From Cristatella mucedo (Eukaryota > Bryozoa > Phylactolaemata > Cristatellidae): a DNA stretch of 64,000 nt. The stretch lies in contig WPIO01000033.1 in assembly GCA_009760855.2 (NCBI GenBank), forward strand, positions 2,683,501 through 2,747,500. Reading direction: 5' to 3'. Below the pieces are notes generated by a model that saw only the letters and a program-made list of their open reading frames with translations, searched no databases and was not told the DNA's origin. The translations under genes and the position numbers were made by a program. This document shows positions 38,379 to 49,700 of the stretch, piece after piece; within the stretch, counting starts at the first letter, position 1; each line of letters begins with the position of its first letter.

Positions 38379-38467
<89 letters not shown>

Positions 38468-38525
38468 AGTTCTCTAAGGGAGCTCTATCAAGTGCATTAT
38501 TATTATTATCATTATTATTATTATT
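38167..38525 (+). mobile_element. Family A LINE tail with a (GA)n expansion inside its stem-loop
   Basis: This 5'-truncated copy starts at ACACCTATTTAGGA and keeps the whole 3'UTR. In the tail, CGCCTAGAGAGA continues as about 83 bp of pure GA (38380-38462) before GATTGAGTTCTCT and the (ATT)n end. It interrupts a CpG-dense block that continues on both sides. Confidence 0.5.
38380..38462. repeat. (GA)n microsatellite inside a LINE tail
   Basis: Pure GA replaces the short GAGAGAGA of the family A tail while both flanks of the tail are intact. Confidence 0.5.
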
Positions 38526-39600
38526 AGACGTGCGACGGGGGTGAGGGCGCCGCCGTTGACGGCGGCGGGAATTGATCGCGAGCGCGGAGGCTGCGTGACT
38601 GGCATTTGACACCTGAATAGTCGAAGAGCGAAGGCCGCTGCCGCTGCCTGGGAAATCGGTAGCGCGGCGTCACCTGCGTGCGCACGGGGGGGGAGGGGGA
38701 CGATTGGAGCACGGCGCTCGCATACTCGGGGGTCGAGCGGCACACTGCCAAACTCGCCACGCCGGACTAGCCTCAGTCTTGGCGACGCGAGACGCGCTGC
38801 GGCGTCGCCAGATTTACGCGGCCAGAGAAGCGACAGCACGCTGTCGCGAGCGGCCGCGACGCTCGCGTCGCCGAACTCGCGTTTGCCTAATAAAGTTGTC
38901 TGCATGCTACAGCTGGTACTGCAGGCGACTTCGGGCAGACTCGTTGCAAGATTAAGGTAGCTAGCGCTCAGATGCGCATTTCAACGACGGTCGTGCAAAA
39001 TCCTGGCACAGTCACGGGTATTGGGACACCCTCCTCCTCGGGCTCGTCGGTGCCTGGCCGAACGACGGCAGGGCCGCATTCACTCTAGAAGCATTTATTC
39101 CGCACCGCCGCGCCGCCCATAATAGCGTCGCTAACGCAGAGCTTCAGTGAGAGCCTTCGGCTGCCCCCTCGGCACTCTGAGAGCCTCGAGGCGGCGACAG
39201 CGTTCGATGGCTGGGTACAGCAAGCCGAGAGCGACCGTAACGAAAGGCGGCGGCGGCTGTTCTCCGCCCTTTCGCCAGAAAGTCGATCGCTACGCCTGCG
39301 ATCTTGGCGATCCTGCGGTCTTCTCGAAGGCATCCTTGCTGTTGTCAAACGGAACATTACCGCGTTCTTCGAGGATGGCCACGGTGTCGTTGTCGACAGC
39401 GAGATCCTGCTGCGGCAGGCCATCAATAGATAGCTTCAACGCGCCCCCCCCCCGCGGTCGCCTGAAGCGGCGCTCGCACGCGGTCTTCAGTTCAAAGTCT
39501 GAGGCCGAGCTCAGAGATCGTAATCGCGAGGCGTTGCACTATAAGGGGCGAGCTAGCTAGGGTGGCTGCGGGGCCAATGGCGCGCCGTACGGCGTACGGC
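38526..39600. promoter_or_regulatory. CpG-dense block with candidate minus-strand coding stretch
   Basis: This continues the CpG block interrupted by the LINE at 38167-38525. On the minus strand a frame without ATG runs from about 39560 to 39136 with one internal stop near 39287. It contains LKLSIDGLPQQDLAVDNDTV and AILEERGNVPFDNSKDAFEK, which look protein-like. No family was recognised. It may be an exon of an unassigned gene or chance in stop-poor sequence. Confidence 0.5.
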
Positions 39601-39649
39601 TGCGACGTCGCTGCACTATGCAGTTTTGCAGACTTCAGAAAGTCGCGCG

Positions 39650-39850
39650 CGTAGCTTAATAATGAAAATTCCACGCCCAGGCGCTTGGCCACGTCAGTGT
39701 GAGAGACGGTGGGGTATTCGCACTTCATGATCCGGATTCTGGGTCCGAATTCTGCAGCGGGCAATCCTTTATTGTCGACAGCTAGCGGCAATGATGACCG
39801 TTGAGGTTCTTCAGTCTTTTTATTAATGAGGCTCTTCAGTCATCCAACAT
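39650..39850 (+). mobile_element. Diverged S1 SINE
   Basis: The B box is GGGTCCGAATTC (39741-39752), followed by GGGCAATCCTTTATTGTCG and GATGACCGTTGAGGTTCTTC. These correspond in order to the S1 body and tail. The A box is weak. A second short piece of tail (GAGGCTCTTCAGTC) follows at about 39828. Confidence 0.5.
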
Positions 39851-39859
39851 TTATTTTAC

Positions 39860-41324
39860 TTACTTTACTTTACTCTACCCGCCTTTAGCGCGGCCGCATG
39901 CGATCACATGTTATGCAGCAGACGGATATGGCGGATTGAGTCGACCACCGACACATTGAACAACAGATTTGCTAATAAATGTCGAACTTGTGTAGCTAGA
40001 TAAAACCCAATAGGTCATTGGAGCTCTGCACAAGCTGTGTAAATAATAATTTAAAGCAAGGCTTGTTTGCGTCCTACGAGGATCAAATCCCTTTTTATGT
40101 ACCAAATAGGCTGAGAGCAGACCGTGCCAACTTATCAGTGACAACAACATGCAAAAATTGCTGCACGCTTGAAAACATAAAGATTGATTCGCACGTCAAA
40201 GCGAGCGTACGTCGTGTACAGCAGGTTGACTTTGAGCTCCATTTTACTTTCAAAGGATTTGCGGTGGGCTAAATGCGCATTTTGACGGCCAATGTCAGAG
40301 GAGCGAATGGTACCAGAGGACGCCTAGAGAGAAAGAGACATTTAGGATAGGTAAGGCGGAGATAGAGAGTAAAAAGGACCTAAATTCCTAAAGTATTTTA
40401 ACCACAAAGTCAACTGCCACTGCTCCTCCAAATACCGTGAAGCTCGCACACAAGTTTCTAGGGCTACAATTTATCCGGGAGGCGCACCTTCGGCCGGAAG
40501 CTACGAGTCTGTCTTCAGAGGGAGCCTCGGGGAGAGCTAAAGAGGCGCTGATGGCGCCCTCCGGCGCCCTCCGTTTCCGAATCGATCCTCACTAAGCGCT
40601 AAGGTTATTCTAAAAACCCGAGAGCTAGGAAATTACCAGAATATTTGCCTTCTAAAATCAGTTGCATACACTGATAAACAGGCACGACTACGGAAATTGC
40701 CAGAGAACCTTTACATTCAGCTAAATCGCCGCTATCTGTCACTATCACGGCTACCTGTAGACAACCGATTGTTTTATTACAATTTATTGCAAATACTGTG
40801 AGCGCTGCTAGAAAGTGAAACGGTAATAATTTATCCATCAGTCATGTAGCTAAAAATTTGGCATCCAAACCGATCAGTTATTCTCAAAGAATTTGGCGTA
40901 GGTGGAAGGACGAACGGCTGCGTTAGTCTCTTAAAGCTGTGAGGACAGGGAAAATGGCTTGTAACGTCGCATGCCAGGTGACGCGCTTACGCCCACTCAA
41001 GACCAGGTTTTAATCTTCTTGAAATACTCCTTGCTATTGGTCTAATGGGCGTATTCTGGCGCTGGTTAGAGACATAGAAATTCATAAAGTTAAGTAGGAA
41101 ATATATTTTGAAATTATTTTTGAATGGGCACCGCCGCTTATCATCGGCGCCGTCGTCGTACGCTCGCCGCAACTGGCAGTCATTAGCACGCATCGATACC
41201 TGCTGCTTCACGAACAGCAAGCAGTTCAGGCTGTCCAGGCTTGCTTGCTTATAGGCAAAACAATGTTTTTTATTCGCATGCTTTAGGGCCCTCTGCTAAT
41301 TTGTATTCTTAGACAAAGCACTCG
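39860..41324. other. Intergenic sequence without recognised features
   Basis: Nothing beyond short open frames. It lies between two S1 SINE copies. Confidence 0.5.
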
Positions 41325-41605
41325 GATCTTAGCCTAGGGTTAATTGCTCGCTTTTAGCAACCCAGGTAGCGGGTTCGAATCCTTCCACCGGCAATCCGGT
41401 GTTGCTCACTGCAAGCGGGGTTATATGCATATATCCGTCTGTAGCTCACAAAGCCACTAGGACTAAGTGGGTGTTACGCTGGATATTTTTCTATAGCGCA
41501 CTTAAAGCCTAAGTGGCTTTCGGTTTGCATAGGTTTTGATTGCTGATAAGGCTCTTCTGCCGCTATATAAATTAGTTTGTTCGATCAGCTAACCTTTACT
41601 CAACA
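41325..41605 (+). mobile_element. S1 SINE split by a nested LINE-B tail
   Basis: The B box is GGGTTCGAATCC (41371-41382), with a possible A box at 41329-41343. The body runs to about 41430 and the S1 tail resumes at 41548 with GCTGATAAGGCTCTTCTGCC and CGCTATATAAATTAG. The intervening 41432-41545 is a minus-strand family B LINE terminus. Confidence 0.5.
41432..41545 (-). mobile_element. Family B LINE terminus inside an S1 SINE
   Basis: ATATCCGTCTGTAGCTCACA to CTAAGTGGCTTTCGGTTTGC matches the family B 3' end seen at 33557 and 63605. Only about 100 bp is present, so it is an extreme 5'-truncated insertion younger than its SINE host. Confidence 0.5.
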
Positions 41606-42299
41606 GCTCCCAGTGAAGACTGATAAGGAAGCAAAGAAGATCAATTCGCGTGAGATTTCTGGGTATTGCAGATCAAGAAAACCATAGCCGTTGGCGTAAC
41701 TCTAGACAGTATTATGCAGAAGGGATAGATAGTCGTAACGGGCACGTAACTGACATCAAAAGTTCTGGTTAGGCGTTCAATGCAATTTTACTCCAAAAAA
41801 ACTGCTTACCGTACACCAAAAGGCTTCACACCCACGTAAAAAATTATGCAACGTACATTTCGCTGGACGGAACCCAAAGGAATGGGGTCGGCGGTAGAAA
41901 GAAAGAATGATATTTCGTATCACCTTTAGAATTAAACTCCTGACCCCCGAAGCCATCAGTCAAGACCTTATTAATTCACTAGTATATCGGCATATGATAA
42001 TAAGAGGGTATCCACATGAATCATTAGACTACAGTATTGCTTTTATTCATAAAGCTCCATGGAACTCAATAGACTGCCAGGTTGCTTTCACGCGCTGACT
42101 TGGGATGATATATATAATCTTAAGACTTATCTATCCCGGTTTAAAATGCCACAATTATCAAGAATTTTCAGTAAGTTTTCATGCGGACGCGGAATTTAAA
42201 GAAGTTTAATACTGAGAAACAACACCGTACTGCTTCAGCGAGTTGTGAAACTCCCATGAAAATGTAAGAGCCAATTTAAAGAGCTTGAACGTCATCCAC

Positions 42300-43850
42300 A
42301 ATGCTCCGTATTTAGTTACTTTCTCGCGTAAAGTAGGCTAGTCCGATGACCGGTTCACTACAATTGTCAGTAACACGGTGAGGCGATTGTGTCTTGACAA
42401 CTGAAGAACTTAACCTTGCCATAAAATTCTGGAAGTAAATCCAAGATCATTAGTTTAACCACAGAGCCATCGCGAGACTTTTGGAGGTCCCTACTACTTT
42501 TTGGTTGTGTGCCCCCCCCCCGCATTCAATCTCCTGCGAGACGTCAATTTGCATGTTTTCTTCCTGGAGTATCTTGCTGACCTTATTGATATTAACTTGA
42601 AGATTGTGCCCATATTTCCGAACGCAATAGGATGCTGAATAAGAAGTTTCCTCTGCTAACGCGTTAGCCTCAGAGTACGCTTTAGAATCGTTGTCTTTTT
42701 AAGCATTGTTAATCCTTAACAGTGCTGTACGAATGTCCTTGGCTTGGAATCGAAGTGCTTTCACACTTGGAATTTGCTTTCACAGCGATTATCTGATGGA
42801 TATCTCATAGAAGTAGAGTAAAACTCTTTCCGAGTGTTCCATCTAAAAGTTGATAGAAATAGAAAACACTCTCTCTAAGTAACCGATGAGTGATGTGGTC
42901 GTTATCGAAGAGCCTGCTTCTTAGCAGACACGATGTTGAGACTGTTATCGGTGCAAGGCAAATATAAAGCTCGCGGGTTCATCTTTAGCGGTTGGGCTTG
43001 AACACAAGAATACTTGTCCTGCATGTTGCTGCCATTATCATAAACTTGGCTTATGCGATCGGCCAGCTTCAGCCTCAATTGAGTTAGTTTGTCTTAAAAG
43101 TGACTCAAAAAGTCCACTAGTCACTTTTGGAAATCCTACAACAAAGTATTCTTTAATCACTGCCTTGTCCATTTGAAGTTACACAAAAAGAATGATCGTG
43201 GTCATTTTCTCATGGTGGCTTACGTCTGGCCTGCAATTCAGTACAATACACTAGTATTTAGTATCCGCATGATTTGTAATCTCGTTCAAAATTTGATCAG
43301 AAATAAAAATAGTCAATTTTCATTTTGACTTTCACGTCCCAGATAACGGTCCACTGTTTCTGAATTCTGAATGCGCCGTAAGTGTTCGGCCAATATGGGA
43401 TCAAACTTGGCTAGTAATTGAACTTTGCCAAAAACCTTTCGTCTCCATGAACGTTGAGCCTATCGCAATTACCACGAAAGGCCATAGAACTCAGTGCTAA
43501 AACAGAAAGATTGCCACGATGCGTTCTAAAACGGCACGATAATGAGCCCTGTCTTTTTCCACTAAAACTAATGTCTGCTTGTCAGGAGTTGAGTTTAGTT
43601 CCTGCTTTTGGACATAATTCAACCTACTTCGAGTCCATCATAGGCTGTCTGTGGTCCCTTGATTTCTCGTGCTCTTCCAAAGTCTTATTCAAGTATTTTC
43701 AACTGCTGAAGTACGACGTTAGTCTCCTTTTTGTCCCACCAAACAACTTGCAACGGAAACAGTATACGGCATCCTGCTGTTCGCAATACACAAGTAACTT
43801 TTGTACCATCTTTTCTAAATTTGACCCGTCTTAGAATAGAAGTCCGGATT
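42300..43850 (-). pseudogene. Decayed hAT-type transposase with TTF-type finger and DUF4371 (ZMYM1-like)
   Basis: On the minus strand the order is typical of this group. First comes a zinc-finger segment VYCEQQDAVYCFRCKLFGGT (near 43760). GNFLAKVQLLAKFDPILAEH follows (near 43400), then LRRIQNSETVDRYLG, the weaker NEITNHADTKY / RPDVSHHEKM block (near 43240) and YDNGSNMQDKYS (near 43025). Stops and frame shifts separate the blocks, so it cannot encode an active protein. The C-terminal dimerisation region was not located with confidence. Confidence 0.5.
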
Positions 43851-43964
43851 GAGCAGGTCTTTCTTTTGAACTGAGAAGTTTGTAATAATTTTTATGGACA
43901 GCTCCAAGTTTCACAATGTCATAAAATAATAAAATAAATAAACAATCGGATGTACTTTCTGGCC

Positions 43965-44315
43965 AGGATGCAGGGTAACTACGGGACTCACTTCCGACAT
44001 GCGTCACAACATCCCCTGAATTAGCGAAATTTAAAAAGAAAAGAAAAACGCATCTATATATCACAACATTTAGTGGGTCTATGTGATTCATTCTCTGTGT
44101 GTTTATGTGTGCTGACACTGTGCATGCTGCCACTAACCATAATTGCATGCTGACCCTGTGCACGGCACCTCTAACCACTTTATGCTTGTTGTTCATAGAG
44201 CATGCTACCTCTAACCATTCGATCATGCTTTCTTTATTGCAAATGTAAAGTGCCTAGAAGGAGATTGAGTTCTCTGAGGGTGCTATAACAAATATATTAC
44301 TATTGCTATTATTAC
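43965..44315 (+). mobile_element. Family A LINE tail
   Basis: This copy has the last coding codons, the 3'UTR and the stem-loop tail (AAAGTGCCTAGAAGGAGATT ... GAGGGTGCTAT), ending in an imperfect ATT run. Two stem pairs have changed to G-U type pairs on opposite arms. Confidence 0.5.
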
Positions 44316-44319
44316 AAGA

Positions 44320-45734
44320 GTAGTTACTTCTAATGGCACGGCTAGGGCCCTTGCGGAAAACTGTTAGAGCTTGCTGATAGCAATTACCATCTGCGCCCTG
44401 CGCATTCCCTTCCGCTGAGGAATACTTAGTGACTTATTGTTGACTTTATTTGCATCCTGACACTTTTTGTTGCGCTGTGCTTCCATCATGGTCTCCTCCA
44501 GTGTTTTTTGTCGCTTATGGCGAACGGGAATCCAATTCCGACGGAAACAAAAGAGCCCTCGCATTCATGGATCCATTGCTCAAGCCATGTCTTGTCTCTC
44601 AAGTGCTAGATTTTCTCGATTTTTTCGCTTTTGTGTATCAGTTTCCGGAATAAAATCTCAGATCTACAATGTCGTAACTAACCAAATTAATCAATTTACC
44701 AAATATTGAGTCATTAGAAAAATACACGCGTGCGAAAGAATGCAACAATGGTCAAATATCAAGCTATTCCGTGCAATTTAAAATACTGCCGATTAAAATT
44801 GCTTACACATCACAACTTTAAGCCTCTTAAATATCACACGCTGTCTGCAGCCGCACGGGTTGCAGGGCTCACGCGACGGCACTGCTTATCTTTTTGTAGC
44901 CGATCTCTCGTGGCAGTATTGACGGCGGGGGAATGCAGACAGCTTTGGTAAAAAGTGGCCTGGTCGCCTATGAATGATCCTAGGGTGGTTGAACTGGATC
45001 CGATCCTCAAGTTCATTCGTCCGCGCGACCTGTGAAAGAGTGCGTACACCTTGGGATAGGATATACGGCACTAGGCGTAATTATGCAATCCTAATGCCCC
45101 GTCTTATTCGTGCTTCGTCCCCTGCATATGACCTATATGCATATCGACTATATTTGCGAGAGCCACTCGCAGGAGCTCTATGTATGCTCCTATGGAAAAT
45201 ATAAATTAAGACAAGAGCGAAAAATAACTTCATGAAAGTGTTTGTTTAGATATGCGACGCTTACAAGGCATATTTCGGCGTGCCTGTCGGGGATCAAGAC
45301 AAGCCTTGGGCACCACCTCATTTCACATGCCAACATTGAAGGAGAACTCTTGAAAGTAAGCTGAACCATTGCTGCTATCTAGATGGAATTCTTCTTGCAC
45401 AATATTAAGTAACTTTTTAAATATCACTGTTAATTTATGCAATTTTGATGTGTGTACAGGCTGCTATTGAGGAAAATAGAGAGCCATAAAGTTTGCTATC
45501 GCAAGAATCTTGCTGGAACCAACTGTTCGCTCAAGCAACTGCTACTTCTGAAATCTGAACCCTTTCAGAAGTCGACTTGGCAAGAGCCTACCTGCCATCA
45601 TGTATCCACACATGCCTTCATCCATCTCGCTATTACCTACCTTACTGCCACGAGCTGCCCATCCCTAAGGGCTCTGGAGCGATATAAGCTATTTTCTGGC
45701 GAGAGCAGTATATAGGACGGCGAGTTAAATATTG
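44320..45734. other. Intergenic sequence, nothing assigned
   Basis: A minus-strand frame at 44364-44564 is rich in Arg, Lys and Gln (HKRQKTLEETMMEAQRNKKC) and could be the basic N-terminal part of a transposon protein, but no family was recognised. Confidence 0.5.
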
Positions 45735-46660
45735 CAGATCCAACCTCCAATGTCACAGATGCGGCTGAGATGAGAAACCCATACCTTTCCAAACAGAAAA
45801 ACCTTTGCGATCTGATCAGAGGCCTTGGTCTTACCAACTCCAATGCTGAGCGTATGACATATATGCTCAAGGAGTAGAAATTTAAGAACGGAATTGCCAA
45901 AGTTACACATGAAAGAAAGCGTCACCAATTTCTTCCAACTTCTCCAGTCAACAAAATGCGCTGAGATTGTGCAACATCGTGGCCGGTTTATTCGAGGTAT
46001 GGAAATCACCTGTAACTAGAGTGAATAACGCCTATCCTTGGACAGTTCATGAGGGAGCCTCAGAACTGTGCTGCTTCGCAAAGGGAACAATTAACATGTC
46101 TATCCCTGTGATTCACTCTTTGCAATTTAAAGAAGACTAAACCACTGTAAAAATATTGCCGAGTGCTTTCAAGGGTGGCAACTATGACTTGGAGGTCATT
46201 GGAAATTTCAAAGTGGTGTTACTCCTGATTGACCTCCAAAGTGGTTTCAGGACGTTTCCTTGCTGCTTTTGAATAAGGAACAGCCGGGACATAAAGGCGC
46301 ACTATCACACAAGCGTAGTGGCCGCAGCCGATCTCTCGGAGGTGAAGAGCTACAGCAAGTGGGAGCCGCTGGCAGACCCTCGGAGGGTGCTGATGTCACC
46401 ACTGCACTTCAAATTAGGCCGCACCAAGCAATTGGTCAAGGCTATGGACAATGTGTCAGCAAATGTCAAGTATTTCCAACATGTCTTTCCACTGCAGTCA
46501 GAGGCAAAGGTTAAAGCTGGTGTCTTGAGCGGAAAAAGAAAATGAAGATCACAGAGTGTGACAAATTTGCCAGCTGAAAGGGACAGAGAAAGCGGCTTTG
46601 AAAAGTTTTGTTGCAGTGGTTTACGGCTTTTTGGAAAATTAAAAAACTGAAGGCTATGAA
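45735..46660 (+). pseudogene. Decayed copy of an unnamed multicopy invertebrate gene family
   Basis: The clearest frame (46318-46545) reads WEPLADPRRVLMSPLHFKLG, then RTKQLVKAMDNVSANVKYFQ and FPLQSEAKVKAGVLSG. I recognise the pattern LPPLHIKLGLMK-FVKALDK ... FP-LSEAKLKEGIFVGPQIR, found in uncharacterised, often repeated, arthropod and cnidarian proteins. Upstream pieces (DLIRGLGLTNSNAERMTYML near 45815, VTHERKRHQF near 45905) fit the N-terminal part in order, in shifted frames. The function of the family is unknown to me. Stops make this copy a pseudogene. The family recall is from memory and needs a search. Confidence 0.5.
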
Positions 46661-46669
46661 TCACGGGTT

Positions 46670-47769
46670 CAAGTGCTCACACAGAATTGTACCAAAATTA
46701 GATGCATAAAATTTCCCTAAAAGTCCAGATCCTTGATGCCCATCTTGAGAAAATCAGTGAGAACGCGTGAGAGCGAGCAACTCTGGGGAGCAAGGCGAGT
46801 GCTTTCACTCTGGACTCGGAACCTCGGAACGCTCATGATGATTAAAACAGTGACATGATGAAGGATTATGTTTGGGGCGCTTCTTCGAGACAGTTATTTT
46901 CAGCATAACCGTAAATCTAGAGTATTTACTAGTTTATTAACCCTTTTGAGTGGTCATTTTTGTATGACTTCAGAGTAAATATATGTTAATTTTTATTCTT
47001 TTACTGTTGTTTCTGACTAAAAATAAACTACAAGAAGAAATTTGTCAGTTTCTCACAGGAAATAGGTTATCTCAAGTTAACCACAGTCCTGGACAAAATA
47101 GCAAAGTTTGTAGGCTAACGATGCTTTTTTCTAGGCTTCTAAGGTATACAAAATAAGGAAATAACAATTACTATCAAGGGTAAGTATTGCTTTTCATGGT
47201 GTATTTTTCCAAGCGGAGATATCTTGAGGCATTCCGAGATTTTTTCTTTAGATCAAGTGTGCCAGCCAGGCTGAATCGTCGAAGCTTTGGGGATTTTCCT
47301 AGAGATCCCAATCATATCGTGTAAGTTCAAGCTGGTTTTGTAACGAGGCACACGAAGAAAAATCTTTTGACGCCCATGTGGAGATGGAGTCATCTGATTA
47401 TTTATTCGTCTCGTATTTTAAGTTGCCATGCGATTTTAAAGTTTAAATTTCGCAAGATAGCTGAATCGAAAGGATGAAGCATTTGATTCACAGTACTGCG
47501 GACACTTCAAAGTTGTACCGTAGAAGGTAGAAGAGCGTGTTTCTTACCTTTTTTTGAAGTTCCTAGCTAGGCAAATACAACAAATTGCTCAGGCATTTTC
47601 AAGTACGCTACGCAATGGCTATGGTTTCTGAAAAAAATATTCACTTTCGAAAACATTTGTTTGCTGTTTTCTTTTTTCGAAAAAACAGCTGTTAATAGCT
47701 AGTTTACTCTTTGATTTCATGCTTTCACTAACTTTAGTCAATAGCATATTTTAGTGATGAGCACAAATT
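46670..47769. other. AT-rich intergenic sequence
   Basis: No element or coding sequence recognised between the decayed multicopy-family pseudogene and the AT tract. Confidence 0.5.
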
Positions 47770-47772
47770 TAT

Positions 47773-47803
<31 letters not shown>

Positions 47804-47870
47804 TAATAATATTTTAATATTTAATAATACATACATACATATATATATTTATTTATTTATTTATTATATC
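47770..47870. repeat. (AT)n and TTTA-rich tract
   Basis: AT dinucleotides at 47774-47799, then TAATAATATT, ACATACATACAT and TTTATTTATTTA. It lies just beyond the 3' end of the BED-hAT relic. Confidence 0.5.
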
Positions 47871-47889
47871 ATTCGTGAAAGTTATAAAT

Positions 47890-49700
47890 AAATACATGTT
47901 TACTTCTTATAAAAATATTTCAAGATAACAAGAGCATTAAGCGACTTGTCTGAATGAGAGACACGATCATGATTCTGTACAGAAAATCGCACAGACCGAA
48001 AAAATTCTTTCAACATACGTTGATGTCGGTTTAGTGGGTAGAATTGCCTTTTACGATTTCTGAAGATTTTCAGTGGGCTGGCCAGAGTTCCTGAAGAGCA
48101 TGAATTCAGACTTGAGCCATTTGAAGCTGTCTTGTCCTCCGACTGCAATTGATCATCTATCTTTTTGAAGCATCGAATTCAATCCATTTTAAAGAGATAA
48201 GTTCACACTTTCAGCATCATTTTCTGACTTTCCGACGATATCTTCTACGCTGTTGACTCCAAATAGACGAGGCAGTAGATTTCCTGCGAACTTTAGCGTG
48301 GTTTTTGGCGGGGCGACAGAAGATCTTTGAGACTTCGCAAGTGATTCACGAAACCTTGTTCAATAGCTCTTCAACGCGACACTTCAAATTTTCCCATGAG
48401 TCTGGATCTAATGTCATTACTCAGGTTCAAGAGCATGTTGAACACAAATTCCAAAATTGTGTAAGCACTCATGAACGTCGCGTCTTTTAAACTTAGATTC
48501 TCAAAAGCAAATTTTACACAAGTTCCATTACCTTCAGAAGAGTTTTGAGAGCGTAAAAATCCGGTCTCAATCATTTTTAGCGCCGTGAACTCGGTTAGTG
48601 TCTTGCTTATGGCGACTTCTGTCTTTACTAGCGGCTCGAACATTGCTTGGATATAGTTCCAGCGCGTCTTTACGTCAAGATGCAGTTCAATCTCACGTCT
48701 GAACTCAGCTTTTACTTTGGATTAAGAGTCATTACTCAGACAGTTAATCTTTTGATGAATTTGACAAGTTTGCCCGATTTCGTGGTTAGGAGATCGTGGT
48801 AATCGACGTCTCCTTCTACTGTATCATGGCTGATCACTTCCAAGTCCATGCGTGCTTCAAAATGTCCATTTCATAAATATTGTCATTATACATGTTTGAA
48901 TCGTCCATCTCAGTACTTTTCTGGTGCAATGCATCACATAATTCAAGGTGCAGTTCATGGTTTAAGCAGAACCCTCCAATTATATCCTTGTGGCTCACGC
49001 ATTTCGTATTTACTGCATCGCCGTCAAGTAAAAAAATCCCACCAAATCCCTTTCCATTGTTATTCCAAAAACACTAAAATGCTGCTTCATTGATTTGACC
49101 ATATCGAGAACAGTGCACAAACCGAATATGCGAAAAAGACCCGTCTTGATTGTTGTTTTATCGCCGCTATCATGAATGCCGACTCCGAAGAACCGACGTC
49201 CTCTCACAATTGTGTATTCATCCACAGTCGTGCTAAGCTTTACTCCTCTCTAGAGTTTTCTCTAGAGGGCGGCAATCGTTTTGTTTTCCTTTTCTTCGTA
49301 ATCATCATGCACCAGCTTGATCACATCGCTTCGTTCGCTGAAAGTTTGAATCCATCCCATGAGATTGATTGCCGTATATACTTGTTTCTAGTTATGGCTC
49401 TAATCGATATTCTATCAGTATCTAGATCCTTCTATTCATACTATTTCGCCCTAGGAAATCGGCAATCGTTTTTGTTCTCTTATTGTTCATGGGTTCCTCC
49501 GTGGATGTACAAGGTAGGTTTATCAAAATCAGTTCCATGCATTTTCAAATGATTCTTTAAAGCTGTTGTGGAGTTTCCAGAACATTTGAGGATTTTATTG
49601 CATCGTCCATGTTGACCTTCTTGCTTCTCTATAATTGGATTCTTTCTTTTTGTAGCGTATTCCCAAACTGAAGATATGGTTGAAAATAATATCAATCGTT
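47890..49700 (-). pseudogene. Decayed hAT transposase with BED zinc finger
   Basis: A BED finger starts at about 49680 (SSVWEYATKRKNP, then GRCNKILKC and ALKNHLKMHG with Cys-Cys-His-His spacing). Catalytic-core blocks follow: FGLCTVLDMVKSMKQHFSVF and GITMERDLVG near 49100, HLELCDALHQKSTEM near 48930, and ELHLDVKTRWNYIQAMFEPL near 48660. The C-terminal dimerisation-type end, LNALVILKYFYKK, is near 47940. The full domain order is kept but stops and shifts interrupt it. Terminal inverted repeats were not identified. It belongs to a different hAT lineage from the element at 42.3-43.9 kb. Confidence 0.5.
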
